From Hypholoma sublateritium FD-334 SS-4 (lineage: Eukaryota; Basidiomycota; Agaricomycetes; Agaricales; Strophariaceae), in NCBI GenBank assembly GCA_000827495.1, contig KN817666.1, positions 1-64,000 on the forward strand: a DNA stretch of 64,000 bases, given 5' to 3'. Every line of letters starts with the position of its first letter. Positions within the stretch are counted from its first letter, which is position 1. The translations under genes were made by a program, and so were the position numbers. Below are positions 12,641-25,566 of this stretch, one piece after another. The notes under the pieces are model-generated. The model did no database searches and had not been told where the DNA came from. It was given only the letters and a program-made list of their open reading frames with translations.

Positions 12641-14409
12641 TTATGCGCTGGGTGCTCCTGAAGCATCCAGCATCTCAACGGCCTTCCGTCTGTCGTCCTC
12701 TGCTGACTCCTTCCATACCCATTCCCATCTTCTGTCCATCTCATCAAAGAGATCATGTAGCTTCTCCAGAGGAACATCTGCATCACCTTCCACTACATCT
12801 TCGAAACCTGGTGCAACAAGTTGTGTGAGTCTCCCTACATTCCTCGCTTCTTGAAGAACATGATTTCCAACTGGACGGCGAATGCTGTTGTATATTTCCG
12901 AGATATCAGGAACAGCTGATGGGGTGCTGCGCCTATGTGATAACAAGCTTGCCAAAATATAAGCGTCCTAGAATCTATTGGTTATTATATTCTCAGTTTA
13001 TTTGATGGATATGCATACCTCAACGGCTTGTCCGGCCCCAGCTCCATTATGGGGCGTCATTGCATGCGCCTGAGATGATTATTATTGAGCGACATTCAAT
13101 CGTCGGCAACCATGAACTGACCGCATCACCGGCAATAACAACTCGGCCTCGTGCGTATCTGTCTAGCGGTACTAGAGATCGGAGCGCCCATTTTGTGGGT
13201 TTTGTTATACACTGCGAGATTTACCAAAATCAAAGATGATCCCGAGGGCAAAATATCATAATGAATATACTTTGAGCAATGCCTGTACTTCGGGCTCCCA
13301 TCCGGAGAACGCAGATAGAACTTCCTCCTGATCGCAGTAAGTCGTTGGAGGACCATGGTACTGCGTCCCTTCTTGGGAGAGGTCTGTCACTAGAGCAAGA
13401 ACGTTGACAATATTGTTATGTGGGAGGGGATAGGTAATCAAATGCTAGGAGGTGTGTGAGCATTGATGTCAGGTAAACAAGTTAATATTCAACCTTGAGC
13501 TTCCCAACGTACTGAAGCAGCATTTTAAAGCAATTTAAAATTCATTCCGAAAGGAAAGACAACAGAGAAACACACCTTCATAGGGGATTTGATTGCGGTG
13601 TGCCCAGGTAAATATTCTGATAGTTCTTCAAATTGGACCACTCCTCGATACGCATATGTTCCTGACCAGACTGGCTCGAATGACGGGGACTTCCACTGTC
13701 CTTCACTCTCTAGAAATAGTTTTCTGACTACCGATTTGATTCCGTCAAATCCAATTAGGATGTCACAGGTTGCCGAAGATCCATCCTCAAAATTGAGGCG
13801 TACTTCCTTCTCAGTCTCGTCGAAGGATATAAGACGATGAGACAGATGCAAACGCCCACTGAGTTTATTTATCAGGGTCTTCTGCAGGCCTGCTCTGTGG
13901 AGCCGTATAGCTCCCCCTATAACACGAACGCCTCAGGCACTTCAATTTCTACGAGTAAACATGTTGGTACCTTTCATCATCATGTTCTTGATGTGAAATC
14001 CCTCTGACTGATCACTCTTGCGGATTTCGAAGACGAGACCTCACAGGTTACCAGCGTCAATAACGGTGTATGTGATATATATAGCGAACTCACGAGGGTT
14101 ATTGTCCGGAACGTGGGGTAGCATGCGTGCAAGTTCGTGGTCAAGACCAAGAGACTTCATGATCTCCCATGTTCGAGGCCAAAAGTTGATACCGGCGCCA
14201 ATCTCTGAGATGTGAGTAGCACCTTCGTAGATATCCAGCTCAAAATTGCGGCCGCGTCCCAATATTCCCAGTGCGGATGACAGTGTTAGACCACCTATTC
14301 CTGCGCCTCTGAGAGCAATTATTTAATTGATTTATCCCAAAAGCGAGTCGGAACGAACATACACAATGGCGATTCGAAGTCTTTGACCGCTTTCTAAGGC
14401 TGAATCCAT
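12641..14409 (-). CDS. Class A FAD-dependent monooxygenase (salicylate hydroxylase-like)
   Basis: The start MDSALESGQRLRIAI at 14409 is followed after an intron by GAGIGGLTLSSALG (GxGxxG, FAD ADP-binding). ISEIGAGINFWPRTW comes next, then the DG motif region ILIGFDGIKSVVRK (about 13720), and finally VVIAGDA / AHAMTPHNGAGAGQAVEDA across an intron near 13080-13130, the second FAD motif GD. The C-terminal exon (about 12955-12641) ends in LDASGAPSA. This order is diagnostic for single-component flavin hydroxylases that use NAD(P)H and oxygen to hydroxylate aromatic or similar rings. Roughly eight exons are needed. It is the rightmost recognisable member of the run of oxidoreductases that begins at A1. 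Confidence 0.83.
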
Positions 14410-16916
14410 TTCAACGTAAGATGGTGAGAGAAGTATTAAGCTTGGGTGACCAGAATCTGCCAGCGCCAATGGAAATTCGAGCTATTTATCTCAATTACTG
14501 CATCCATAAGTAGAACAGGGGGGGCGAGACTTAGTTCCGAAGGCGGCGAGATGAACTCCATCGCGTTTCAGGATCTCAGGGCTTGAGTATACCATGACCT
14601 AGGATATAAGTTACACTCGGTGGCGCTGATTCGAATTGAAACAGTATTCTCCCAGTTTAGATGCCCAGTGACAACCCAGTGACATGGAGTAACTGTGGAC
14701 ACCTGAAGCTTTAACGGTTTGTAACGTCTGGGATCTGAACGTTCTAAACTTTGATCAAATAAGGCAATCGTCTTCCTGTGAAAGTGCGTATACTTACTAG
14801 TAAATCAGTCCTGTAAAGGACAACAATTTATACGCACCAGGCATTATTTACTTTTATCTTCAAGTCCCGTTTTATGTAGATACCATGTGTTTAGAAAGCG
14901 AACTGAAAAGCAATTGAATGCTAAGGCTTTTTTATATTTAGATGACGTGTATTCAAAAGCGCCTCTCCCCCTTATGTTAAACTTAAAGTCACCACTTTCC
15001 TCTAGTACACGACCCATAGAACGGTGGTACGGAAATGGTCCGCCGCCGTCGGCTTTGATTTGGTTTTATTTTGATATCTGGGATTGCTGATTATCAGTGT
15101 TATTTGAAGGCTTGATACACAATTGGCAAATTGTACTTAGTCAACTGGTATGAAATACCTGACACATATCATTGACAACTGCGGTGTTGCAGTCGCGCCG
15201 TGCACATGACACTGTGCTTTGACTGTGCTTGGAATTCTTAGCATGCTACTTTGAGCGTTTGTGTGTGCAAGTAGAGAAATCAATACCTTCTTACAAGTGG
15301 GCACATAGTGGGGCTGCGTGATCATGCGAATCCGACCGAGTCAACGCTCAAGCACTCAGCCAAAATACATCTGTTTACATGCAATGGCGCACTACTCCGA
15401 ATTCCGGGTACTTGGTACCCCAAGACCTGCTCATACCATTTCTCTTGAGCTTGATGAGCACGGTCGTTAATCTGTCAAACAGCATATAACACTGCAGTCT
15501 TCCACCCTAAGACCATACTTCCAGTGGATTTATGTGCCCTAAAGTAGTAAGGCATAAACTGTAAAATTGGTTCATTAAGAAGATACCGATAACACCCACG
15601 ACGCTGGCCATGCGGATATGGTATACAATTCAACCTACGGCTTTAAATTAGGCAATGATTATTAGAATCAAGAAACACACTCAATATCATAAACAGATGT
15701 ATATATTGTGGGTAAGTCCTGGGACAACCACAAGCATTGGCTCGGTAAACACGAGCGTTTCGTGCCGCAATTTATCGCCTCTTCGAGCAAACCTTGATGC
15801 TACAAAAATATCGACCTTCTCACATTGAAACAGACTTGTCGATGTGATCCAGTACGCCAGTGTTCCAGAGCTCACCGAAGATCAATATACTCCGTCCCCA
15901 CGAACGGTTGGTTTCGAGAAAAATCTCCCTTAAGTCCCTCAAGGATACCGCGTGACACGACGAGCATTCAGGTGAGAGTATCCTAGCCATGGGCGCGCAG
16001 TGTACGTTGCGATCAGCGCAGCCTACCTGGCTCCTGGGACCCGTCACTTGTTTACGAGCGCGAGATAACTGGTCGGGTAGGGCGGCCGCCAAGTGGGGAC
16101 CGCGATGACTTCGCTGGGAGAGCTTGCATGAGACGACATGAGAGGAGCACCCCACCTCAGGCCCGAAGGTCTCAGATTTGATGATGAAAAAGTAGAAGCG
16201 ACCCATGGCTGCGGTATTTCTGGAGCATCTAAATGCAGCGCGGATGATATGTGAGGCGGCCCGCGCGAGTCAGAATCGGACGCGCCAAATGCTCCACCTC
16301 AGTGAGGAGATCATCGACCATTGGGTAGCGTTCGTGGTGACGCAGCCTTGACGGCCTGGAGGTTCCTCATGTGGAGGCCATCAGACTCAACATGGAGTAT
16401 CCAGATTGTAGCGACTTCGGCTGAGGTCCAATATATCCATTTTCCGAATGGGTGTCAGCGCCAATTGATCCCCGTGTAGCACGAGACGCAGGCGAGGATC
16501 AGTGGGCGTTAGCATTGAATGATTCCCTAGAATTGTAGTAGGACCACCCGAAAAATATAAAGGATTGAATACTAGGGATCAAGAAGTAAGAGATGCAACA
16601 GACGCTATGGAAGGCGCAAAACTAGGTGAGATCAAACAAGAAGACGAACCAGGGATATCACATATTGTCGCCCATCATGCATCAACCTAGAGCCCTTGAA
16701 ATCGCTCAAATTAATCTTACAGTGGGTCGCATCGGATCAAATTTTGATGTCGTTAGATGCCTTCCAGGAAGTCAGCGTGCCAGCATGAGCGGGCTCCTGT
16801 AGCGAGATAGCCCAAGAATAAAGAGCAGCAGCCTGCCCCCAAGACCAGATAGATTGCATATATACGCAATATCAGTGTTGGTAAGGTATTCCCGGGAAAT
16901 GGTTCGCAAGGAAGGA
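14410..16916. other. Gene-poor stretch, no supported gene
   Basis: Open frames here are short. The longest, on the minus strand at 15820-16206, has a cysteine-containing middle and ends ELWNTGVLDHIDKSVSM, but no family or flanking exons could be recognised. Sequence near 15000-15500 is AT-rich. It may hold a decayed gene or an orphan. Confidence 0.35.
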
Positions 16917-17631
16917 TTATGCGGGCTTCCTTAACTCAATATGGCGGAGTGCTCTCAACTTCTCTTCAAGGAATTGTTGGATGGTTTTCTGCCGAAGCAC
17001 TGCGAAATAAGATAGCACAGTAAGAGCAAATAACGGTGGTCACCGGTTGCCGATAAGATAATGTGCCTACGAAATGAGGAACAAAATGGTGGTGTCGTAA
17101 GTAGAAGGACTCACGGACGTCCGCGGCCGTCGCGTCATCATATGCTTCGCAGGGAAGTGTATGGATCGCCCCCAAGTTCGACCTGGTTTGACGACTAGAA
17201 ACGTGGATAATGCGAGATATCGTGTTAGAGCGGCGCCATTGGCAAGTGGAAGTTGGCTGATTGGGGAAAACGCGGCAATACCAATTAGGCGAGAATCATA
17301 TCTCGTGTTTTTGACAAAGTTATGAATGTCAGCAACTGTGAGGTCCAAATAAGTACCACTGATTTCGATTATGCTCCGTGCTTCCCACAAAGAATGAGCC
17401 CACAACAGTGACAAGGGTTGCCGCTGGATCTGTGGTTCGAAAGACCGAAAAAGATTTGGCCGACGTTTCGTGGATGTTGACCAGCTCCAAGGGGAATCCA
17501 GTGTCGCAATAAATACAACTATGTGCTCCCTCAAGAGTTTTCAAGGCAAAATGCAGGATGCGGATTGCTGTACATCTTGTAGCGCTGTACTCCCATGAGA
17601 AATATAGGCTTAGAGACCATCGACGCACCAC
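16917..17631 (-). CDS. Unidentified multi-exon gene (weak)
   Basis: The last exon on the minus strand reads VLRQKTIQQFLEEKLRALRH and ends LRKPA with a stop at 16917. It follows a plausible GT-AG intron (about 17115-16998) joined to an exon containing GAIHTLPCEAYDDATAADV. Further upstream, coding-like segments with HFALKTLEGAHSCIYCDTG and ADIHNFVKNTRYDSRLIG occur between about 17300 and 17580, but the frames need several introns and were not resolved. No family is recognised. The start is unknown and the given right limit is simply the start of the longest upstream open frame. It may be a degenerating gene. Confidence 0.3.
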
Positions 17632-18393
17632 TTGCTAGCTAATTCCATCTGGACTCGTAAGATATTGAGATTTCCGGGACGTTGAACACATATTCAAGAG
17701 AGCTAACCTCGGTGTAAGATAATTTGGACTGATTAGAGCAGTACATAAATCGAGTATTGAAGTCGTTACCCTTGACTCTTGACTCTTGAGTTCGATCGTG
17801 TACACAGCTGTCCATCGCTGGTCTGTCAATATGAAGGGCGAGAATATGCAGTATGTCGACCGTGGCAGGCTGCCTCGTGCGGAGGACGAGAACAGCTTTT
17901 AAACTGCATGTTTGACTCGTCCGTCCGAGCCAGTTTGAGCGCGACTACAACTTCAAGCAAATAAGCACAAATACCATCAAATTTCCCTTCCCTTTTCTCC
18001 TTTTCTTTGGCTCAACTATGGCTCAGTCCTTTTCTTTGGTTCAGATAAGTATTTCAGAATTTGCCAAAGAGAGCTTTGCCTAGAATTATGCAGGTGCCAA
18101 AAAAATAGAGTCGAAGGAAATCTTATAAAGTTACATGTTACATACGATAGTGCTAGTGATGTGGAACTTGAAATGCACGGACAACCAACCCGGGACAGCA
18201 ACGGACAACCGTAACGTGTAGTCTACTTAGGACAATGTGTATGCAAACAAGATACGAATTAGATTATCGTAAATAACAGCATTCAGAGATGGTTGATATA
18301 GACGGCGGTATAGTATTATTTTGGTATTGGTTCAATGGTTGGGTATTTGTGCTACGGGGCGAGTATGGGACCCAGGCTCCTTCCCTTCTCAGT
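17632..18393. other. Spacer, no supported gene
   Basis: Short open frames occur on both strands without splice or family support. A local direct repeat of cccttgactcttgactcttg occurs near 17768. Two copies of a ttttctttggctca-like word lie near 18002-18040. Confidence 0.4.
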
Positions 18394-19479
18394 TTACATT
18401 AAGTCAAATCGTTTCATGGAGTGGTTCTGAGGGCTGTCTGGAACATTAGGACTCCAGGTTGACGCGGTGGGCAGACTGTCAACGTTGTTACGTTTCTTTA
18501 TGACCCAGAGAGCAGTCACAACTGAGATAGACACTGCAGAAAGGAGCCCGGCTTCAGTGAAAAAAACAATAAATTGATGGGGCAAGACTCACAGGATGCA
18601 AACGAAACAGCGGCAGAAATCATGATTAGTCGAAGGAGCCAGTTTCTGATGTCATCACTGGTGCCAAAGCGGGTGTCAGGATCGTCCAGTCCAAGCGCAT
18701 AGATATCCATGAATATGAAAGACACTAGAAAATTCCCTGGTTAGCTCAATCCTCATTAGAGAACAGAAGGACTGACAGGCGCTGTTCAATGCACTGAACG
18801 CCGCTAGCTTCACGTGGACGTGCGTTCCTGCCTCGGAGATCTTGTAGAGCCTGACAGATTTACTGCAGCTGGAAAGAAGACTGAAGAAAACAAGATATGT
18901 ATAGGCACACACAAGGCCTGGATTGTGAAAATGGGACTCACAGAAACCCTGTAGCTGTCACTGTAGGCAGCGCGTAGACGCCTACAATCGTAAATCTAGC
19001 ACCTGGAGGAATGTCAGTGAAAAGGCAATGGTATGAATCGAGCAGTGCCCACAGTTTCTAGGTTCGTGATCTGAGTCCTGTCGCTGGAAATGATGTATCC
19101 GCTGAGACTGCAGATAACCAAAAGAATGTTGGATAGAAATGATATGCCTGTAAAAGATCATTAATTCAACGACCGGATTGTGGCGATTATTATCAGGAGC
19201 TCGGTCGATCATTGGTCTGGGCATCCTGACTTTTGGCAACTCACAATAGTATAGCGAGTGGCGAGTCCACAAGCTTGAGGACGGCTTCTCCGCAAGCTCG
19301 GTTAGTTGCTGGTACATGGTTGCATTGCCGCGCATACGTGCGAGTAACGTCGCCCTGAGGGGCGCAAAGACCTGAGCGACGTGTCCAACGATGGCGGCCA
19401 TGATGCCTGAGCGCCACAAGTGTACAGTAGTGAACGTTAACGGTGACCCGCGCCGTTTCTGCTGAAATGACAGAATCAA
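18394..19479 (-). CDS. Predicted multi-pass membrane protein of unknown function
   Basis: Exons on the minus strand assemble in frame. An N-terminal segment with MAAIVGHVAQVFAPLRATLL is followed by SFLSNILLVICSLSGYII, FTIVGVYALPTVTATGFL, an amphipathic region with VRLYKISEAGTHVHVKLAAF, then VSFIFMDIYAL, LLRLIMISAAVSFAS and VSISVVTALWVIKKR. The protein ends PQNHSMKRFDLM. Five or more hydrophobic helices alternate with charged loops and the tail is cytosol-like, so an integral membrane protein is likely. The start could be 19479 or the in-frame ATG at 19401. No known transporter or receptor signature was recognised. The layout resembles orphan multi-helix proteins common in agaricomycetes. Confidence 0.5.
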
Positions 19480-20559
19480 AAGGAAGTGAAGCTGGAGGGA
19501 TTACTTGAACGTCGAGCGGCTGGAAGTTGGACAGCTATATAGTTATAGGTTACTAGGGGCTTCTGCACCCGCCAGCGCGCCACTGGCCAGGCACAGCCGC
19601 GCGCTACTATATTGGCGGACTATAAATATCTCCGGCGCTGGACATTGAAAGTCGAGACGTCCACGGTCCAGGAAAATATCATCTGCTGTAAACCCTCTCA
19701 GCCATACAGAGGATTTTTACTGGTTCGCTCACAAGAATTATGATTTTGGTTTACATTTGTAGTTGGCTTGGAGCCTTGGAAAGCCTTGGACTGCTTAAAT
19801 AATTGATTGTCGACTTNAAGATCGCTCGGCTAATATGTACTGCAGTTACGTACGTCTGCACTTTGCTAAAGTATCTCTCCGTCTAAAAAAATAACATAAA
19901 ATAACATGCGCTACTTCTGATATAATAGACTTATTTCTCAACACTGTACTCAATATAATCTGGTGACCAGTAGTATAATATTATTTTCTCGCCTAGTATG
20001 CCTTTTAAAGCCGCGTTATACACCGCGTCCATGGTTTTATAGTATCTATTTCCCAGTCAGGGTATCATATAGTTGTGGTGGGCTATTTCCTATCTCTCCC
20101 AAATTTTCCAGTGCATATTTCCCTAATGTCACGATGATAAGTCGATTCCCATCGTCTTCTTCCATGTTAGCGTGGATTGAATTTGAATTTGAAGATATCC
20201 AGCGGCTCCGAAACCTCTGTACACATATCTTACAGCGAAAGCTTTGCTCAGAGACTACGTAGAATCTCTACTACGGTGTTATGCGCAAGATACTAGTCCC
20301 AGTGGTGCACTTATTATTGGAGTTTTCCGGGAGCACACATCGAGGTGTGACCAGCTGAGTCGATCATCCTGCTTCGACCTGCCTCTGGCTCTTCGACATA
20401 TCAACGATAATTAACCGTCTAGCGATAATATTATATGGAGAGCGATATGCTAATTTCGCTCTCGGAATGCCACGTCGCGGACTCTATATTTACTCAACCG
20501 TACAACTCTAAAAGCTATAACTTCGACACTTCGCCTAAAGCCTGGGCAACCTAGCCCCA
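19480..20559. other. AT-rich intergenic region
   Basis: The region between the divergent membrane-protein genes contains a short G/C-rich patch near 19560-19620 and AT-rich sequence from 19800. The open frame at 19963-20262 lacks coding features and is not supported. One N lies at 19817. Confidence 0.4.
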
Positions 20560-21629
20560 ATGTCCTCTATACGTACCGCTTCAAGCACTCGAGGTTCTGT
20601 GCTCATTGACGAGGCTACCTGGAGCCCATGCTCACGGTGCACTACTCCCACAACGCACAGGATAGGCACATGTTTACTCTGCAATCTTGGAGATCTAGAC
20701 GAGATCTGTTTTTGTGCGTTCTGCATAAATCATCTTATTTTTTACTGATGATTCTGCGTCCAGTCTTCTCGTTATGCGGTCTATGGACAAATGTTGCTCT
20801 CCACGGGCTCCTTATCCTCCTGTATGCATTGCAATCTAGCCCTACATTCGATAGTGAGTGTTGGGCTATTTTGGGAAAACATATTGCTCATCACCTCCTC
20901 GACTTTTCGACAGCCACATGCTGGTCACTGGCTAGCGTTATTTGGGGAATAATCGCATTATCTATACACTACATGTACGTCACAGCTTGTGTCTTCCTTT
21001 TCCTAGAAAGGGCCGAGAAGGCTTCCGACATTTACCCAGTTCTATTTCAGGCGGGATACAAACCGGCGGTTGAAATCCGGTCATTCGCATTCAAATTCGA
21101 AGGCAAGTCATTGCGCGCAGACGGTTATCGCGGAGGCACTTATTCTCGTCGTTTTCATGAGCTGTAAGTCCTATATTAATGCCCGCTCTACTTTCTCCGA
21201 ATCAGAAGCTAACTCGTGGCCGCGACGATAGGGTACAAGAGTTCAGCGGCACAAAGAACTGCTCCGTATGAAATGCTCTTCGAAGAATGTTCGCAGGCGG
21301 AAACTTTTGGTCCTCTGTACAGCATGGGGTTTCCGCCTGGTGCGGTGTTCATCATTACTCAATGCGATCTGGCAAAGGCAATCGCGAATGTAACATGGGT
21401 GGGACCTATCGCATGTGAGCAATTTCTACTCTGCCGACACCCAAGATTCCAGCTGGAGCTTTACCAAACAGTGCTGTTAGCTACGTGGGCTATGCTCTTC
21501 GCTTGGATATCCAGGCCGTCAGAAGATTGTGAAGCCCGTGCCGAATCAAGGGTCAACAGGGAGATAGAACTCGAAAGTGGATCCAAAATGATTATTGAGG
21601 ACCTAAAACTTCCAAGTCCATGTCTTTAG
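20560..21629 (+). CDS. Orphan protein: zinc-ribbon-like CxxC pairs followed by membrane helices
   Basis: Exon 1 (20560-20707) encodes CSRCTTPTTHRIGTCLLC, two CxxC pairs 11 residues apart as in small zinc ribbons. It joins across a GT-AG intron to an exon from 20764 that carries two hydrophobic stretches (VALHGLLILLYAL and SLASVIWGIIALSIHYMYV). A later open segment (about 21216-21629) has GPLYSMGFPPGAVFIITQ and QTVLLATWAMLFAWI. The join between the second and third coding blocks near 21163-21260 is not resolved. A single long frame from 20628 is an alternative start that skips the first intron. No family was recognised. A membrane protein is the best description. Confidence 0.45.
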
Positions 21630-22033
21630 TATAGGTGGATAGAGGGTGTATCATGAGTAGTGAGTGGAGGAGATGTGTAAATAGCACGAGGAGATTGACC
21701 AAGCGGGTGGGTTCATCACGCTGTCAACCAGAGAAAGGAGTCATAATATGTTACGTGAGAGGCGTTGGCCGGAACTTGACAATGAAAAGAAAGACGGAAG
21801 GTTGAAAATGGAGTAAATTGGATAAAAGCAGCTGGAATGAAGACCGGGGAATGGGAATGAAGCAGTAAAGATGAGAAACTAGTCAAAATGGACGAAGAGC
21901 GGCAGGTAGAATTCATGCGAAAAATACATAGAAGTAGAGATACAGCGTGGAATCACGAAAGGGCGAGTGCGCAGAGAAAAAGGCCAGACAAAAGAAACAC
22001 GAGAATCCGAACAAGAAAAGCAGAGCCCACAGC
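21630..22033. other. 3' spacer of ATG13
   Basis: Purine-rich sequence (gaaagaaagacgg, gaaaaagg) lies downstream of the ATG13 stop codon at 22034-22036 and downstream of the convergent orphan gene. No supported gene was found. Confidence 0.4.
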
Positions 22034-25000
22034 TTACGGCGGCGCAAACCCATACCCCCATCGCCGGCGTTCGCCATCGAGCTCCAACCTCCCAATCACC
22101 TCCTCCGAGCCCTGGCTCGCGCCAACCTCGCTTGCGCCTAACATGCTCGAGCTCGTAGACGTGCGCCTCGCGCGTGCAGGCAACCCGAGCCCGAGCCCCG
22201 GTGCGACATACGCAGAAGAATGCTCGTCGCCGCGGTCAGCTAACGCACCGCGGCTGGGGAAGGCGGCTCCCAGCCGCATGCCGGCCGGGATAGTGACCGG
22301 TCCTGGCCCCGGGCTGCGCGGTGGAGCAGGGGCGGTCGGGCTTAGCGGAGCAGCGGTGGAGGCGGTGGCGGTGGCGGTCGACCCCGAGGTGGAGCGCTGC
22401 GAGTCGCTGCGTCGGTTGACGGCCGTCGCTGGGGCCGCCTCGCCCGTCCGACTCGCGTCCTGCTCGCTCGTGACAGTGCTTGGAAAGTCAGCGGCCGCGA
22501 CCCGCGTCTTCTTCCGCCGCACGCTGCCCTCACCGATGCCCTCAAGGCTGCGTTGGAACGCCTCGTTCATGTGCCGCAGCCGCTCGTCGATCTCGTGTTC
22601 ACTCGTCAACATTGGGCCGCGCTGGGGCGATGTCGATAGAAAATACGCCGCCTGTGGCGCCTCCGTCGTTGGCGAGGCGACCGGAGGCGACATGGCGTCC
22701 GGCGATGTGACGAACCTATTTCCGGGGAGTGGGGACGACGGTCCTTCGAGCGGCGACGATATGTACCCCGCGAGCCCAGTTGCGTCGTATGCGCGGCCCT
22801 TGCCCTTGAGAGCGCCACCTGCAAAGTCCGCCGCCTGCAATGTGTGTTGGCGGTCCAGGCGCTCCTTCGTGCGCCCGCTGAGCGGTTTGCGGTCGTCGAT
22901 GTCCTGTACGAAAACACTGATCTCCCTGTCCTCGCTTGGGATGTGCGTGCTTGTCTGTGGGCTCAGCCTTGAACCAAATGCCTGAGATAACGGGGAATAG
23001 AGTGTGTCAGTGCTTGAGTCCATATCGAGCAGTTGCGATGAGGTAGCTGGGAGACCCATTCGAAGTAATGAAACAGGTAATAGGGGGGAGCGCGGAAGAA
23101 CGAAATGAACCCCCAGTGTAAACCCACACCTCGTATATAAGCCACCCAGAAGTGGGATGGAGTATCCGCAGCGCACCCCATTATTAGGAGGTGGCTGAGC
23201 ATACATGATGCATGGAAATGTGTGGCCAACCTCCATTACAGGCCACAACGTTCCGCTGGAGCCTGTTCATTTTTGGAGGTTATCGGCCACCCGATGCGCA
23301 GCTTGGGCATCCCGAATGATCCAACAAAGCGGATCCAACCAAGCAAAACCACAAGCAGCCACCAAACCACACGCAACTCCCGAATCACATAGCAACAAAA
23401 ACTCACCTCACGCGAACTCCCTGGTGTTCCCCGCCCACTCGGCCCACTCCCTTCGTTGCTCTGCACGCTTCCCGGCGTCCCCACCCGTCCGCCGATCACC
23501 GCACCACCTGCCGGGCTTGCACCCACCCCGCCGCCGCTTGTACCACTGCCCACACTCCCACCCGCGCTCCCCGCGTACCGGTGCCCGAAGCTGCTCTCAA
23601 AGCGCCGGCGCGGCTGCATGGGCACCGCCACCGGCTGGCCCCTCGGCCCGTCACCCGCGCCAGCCTCGCTGCCCGCGCCCACACCATACACGCCCTGCAC
23701 ACTGCGCCGCCTGTCACGTTCCTGCGCGCCCATGCCGTCGCTCTCGGTGCTCATCCCACGGCCGCCGAAGCGCGGGCCGTCCGACGCGAGCGCGCCGAGG
23801 CTGGACGGCGCGAACGTCGTCGCGTGCCCCGGCGGCGAGGGCCAGGCGGCGCCGCTGGCATTGATAGGCATGGTCGTGGTTGTCAGCGGCGGCAGGCGCG
23901 CGCCGGGGATCACGGGCGATGGCTGCATCCCGCTGCTGCTGAAGCTGGTGTGCCGCGAATGTGCGCCGGAGCCTGCGGGGCCGATGCCGATCTCGCGCCC
24001 GAGAGAACTGGGGAGCCCGAGTGCTATCGCGGCGGGCGAGCCGGCGCCGCCCTGGCGGATGGACATACTTGGCGACGAGCCGCCCGCGCTTGAAAGTGTG
24101 TTGGACTTGAACGGGTGGACGGGGTTGATTCCCGGGCGGCGGATAGACACGCCACCGGAGGGCGAGGACGAGAGAGAGGTAGTGCCCGCCGCGGCACTGG
24201 GGTTGCTAAGGGGGATCGTGCTCGGGCTGGGTGTAGTAGCGTTATGCCGGCCGGTGTGTACATACGGGTCGCGCGCAGAAGCCGACGACGAGGTGGACGA
24301 GTTCAAGCTCTCCTTCCGCAGGCGGTTCATTGCCAATGCCGACAGTCCAGAGGCAGGGGTAGGGTTATTGGTATTGATGGCCGGGTTCAAAACGGGTGTA
24401 GGATTCGCAATAGTCGCATTGCCACTCGTCATCGTTGGGAATGGTCTGGGTGGCGGAATGAGAGCACTCGAACCCGTGCTCGCACTGGGGCCAATGCCGA
24501 CACTCGCAACGCGCGATGGGATGAGGAAGCGCTCCGCTACGCTGGTATTGTGCTCCTTAACGCCGCTGTTGGCCGCGCCTCTCACTGTACTCCCCGTAGA
24601 CGAAGCTCTACCCATTCCGATGGCCCTAGGCGGGCTACTTGCGACCGGCGCATTCAAGTTAGATCCACTAATTGAGTCTCGTTGTTTGTGTCGTTCTAGT
24701 GTCGGTACGAATGCTGTTTGTCCATCGACATGGCGGTCAAACGACAGGAATCCGGACGAGAGCAACGCCTCGCGTTCGTCGAGCTGGAAGAACTGGGGGG
24801 CGGCAAGATATTCGGCACGCAATGAGAATGTACCGAGGAGATGTGGAATGGGAGCGAACGCGTGGCTTTGTGTCTCCAATGCTGAGTGCGTGGGGGACGG
24901 CGGTACGCCAAAACGCAGCACATCCGAGCCCGCCGCCTGTGCGCCCTGCGGCCGCACCCGCAGCTGAATGGCGAGGTTGCCGTTCCGATTAACGCCGCCG

Positions 25001-25566
25001 GTGCGTCGCTTGAGGCGTTTGTAGAATTTCCACGCAGGCAGGACCCTCAGCAGACTGTACAGGCTCCTGAAGAGCACGATTCCATGCTTGTATATCGTGG
25101 GCAGCGCGACGTCCACCCCTGCGTCCGGTGCAGCCCTTCCGCCTCGGTAGAGCTGCAACGACAGGGTCCAGGTCTCAAGCAAGATGAAACCGCGTGCAGG
25201 GTCTACCTTGACGCGAGGGGCATCCGGTGGAGCATATACGAGGACCTGGTCGGAGGCAAGCTCCGGAATGGCGAGTAGCACCTCGATTTCGAGTGGTGGT
25301 GGCCCTGTCGGCGATGCGAGGGAGATGCTGCGAAACGGCTCACGCGCCTCCCGCGTGAAGAGGTCGCAGTCCGGTGTATCCAGGTTGAACTGTATGTCAG
25401 TAAGGTCAGTATAAGCTCTCTCGTGGAGCTGTGTGCTGCGCACCCATTTGTCGACTTTGGCCTGTGGCCTGGGCCCCTCCGTTGCGCGCGCATCGTGCAC
25501 GGCATAGAACAACTTCGTATAGAAGTGGAAGGCTATCTGGTCTGCCTTCTGGATTTCATCGGACAT
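22034..25566 (-). CDS. ATG13: Autophagy-related protein 13
   Basis: Exon 1 (25566-23407) and exon 2 (22981-22034) join in phase across a 425 bp GT-AG intron to about 1035 residues. The N-terminal 270 residues match the Atg13 HORMA domain: KADQIAFHFYTKLFYAVHDA at the start, FNLDTPDC, and ALPTIYKHGIVLFRSLYSLL followed by LPAWKFYKRLKRR and GVNRNGNLAIQLRV. The rest is a long Ser/Pro/Gly-rich disordered region, with EISVFVQDIDDRKPL near the exon 2 start. That is the conserved patch found in fungal Atg13 proteins. Atg13 scaffolds the Atg1 kinase complex at the phagophore assembly site, and its disordered tail carries Atg1- and Atg17-binding and TOR phosphorylation sites in yeast. The unusually long intron is open in some frames, so an additional small exon cannot be excluded. 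Confidence 0.9.

Noticed and set aside
22480..24967. Long plus-strand open frames opposite ATG13 (for example 23456-24967, 503 codons)
   Set aside because: They are shadows of the G/C-rich, Ser/Pro/Gly-coding ATG13 exon; the minus strand has the HORMA domain and consistent splicing.
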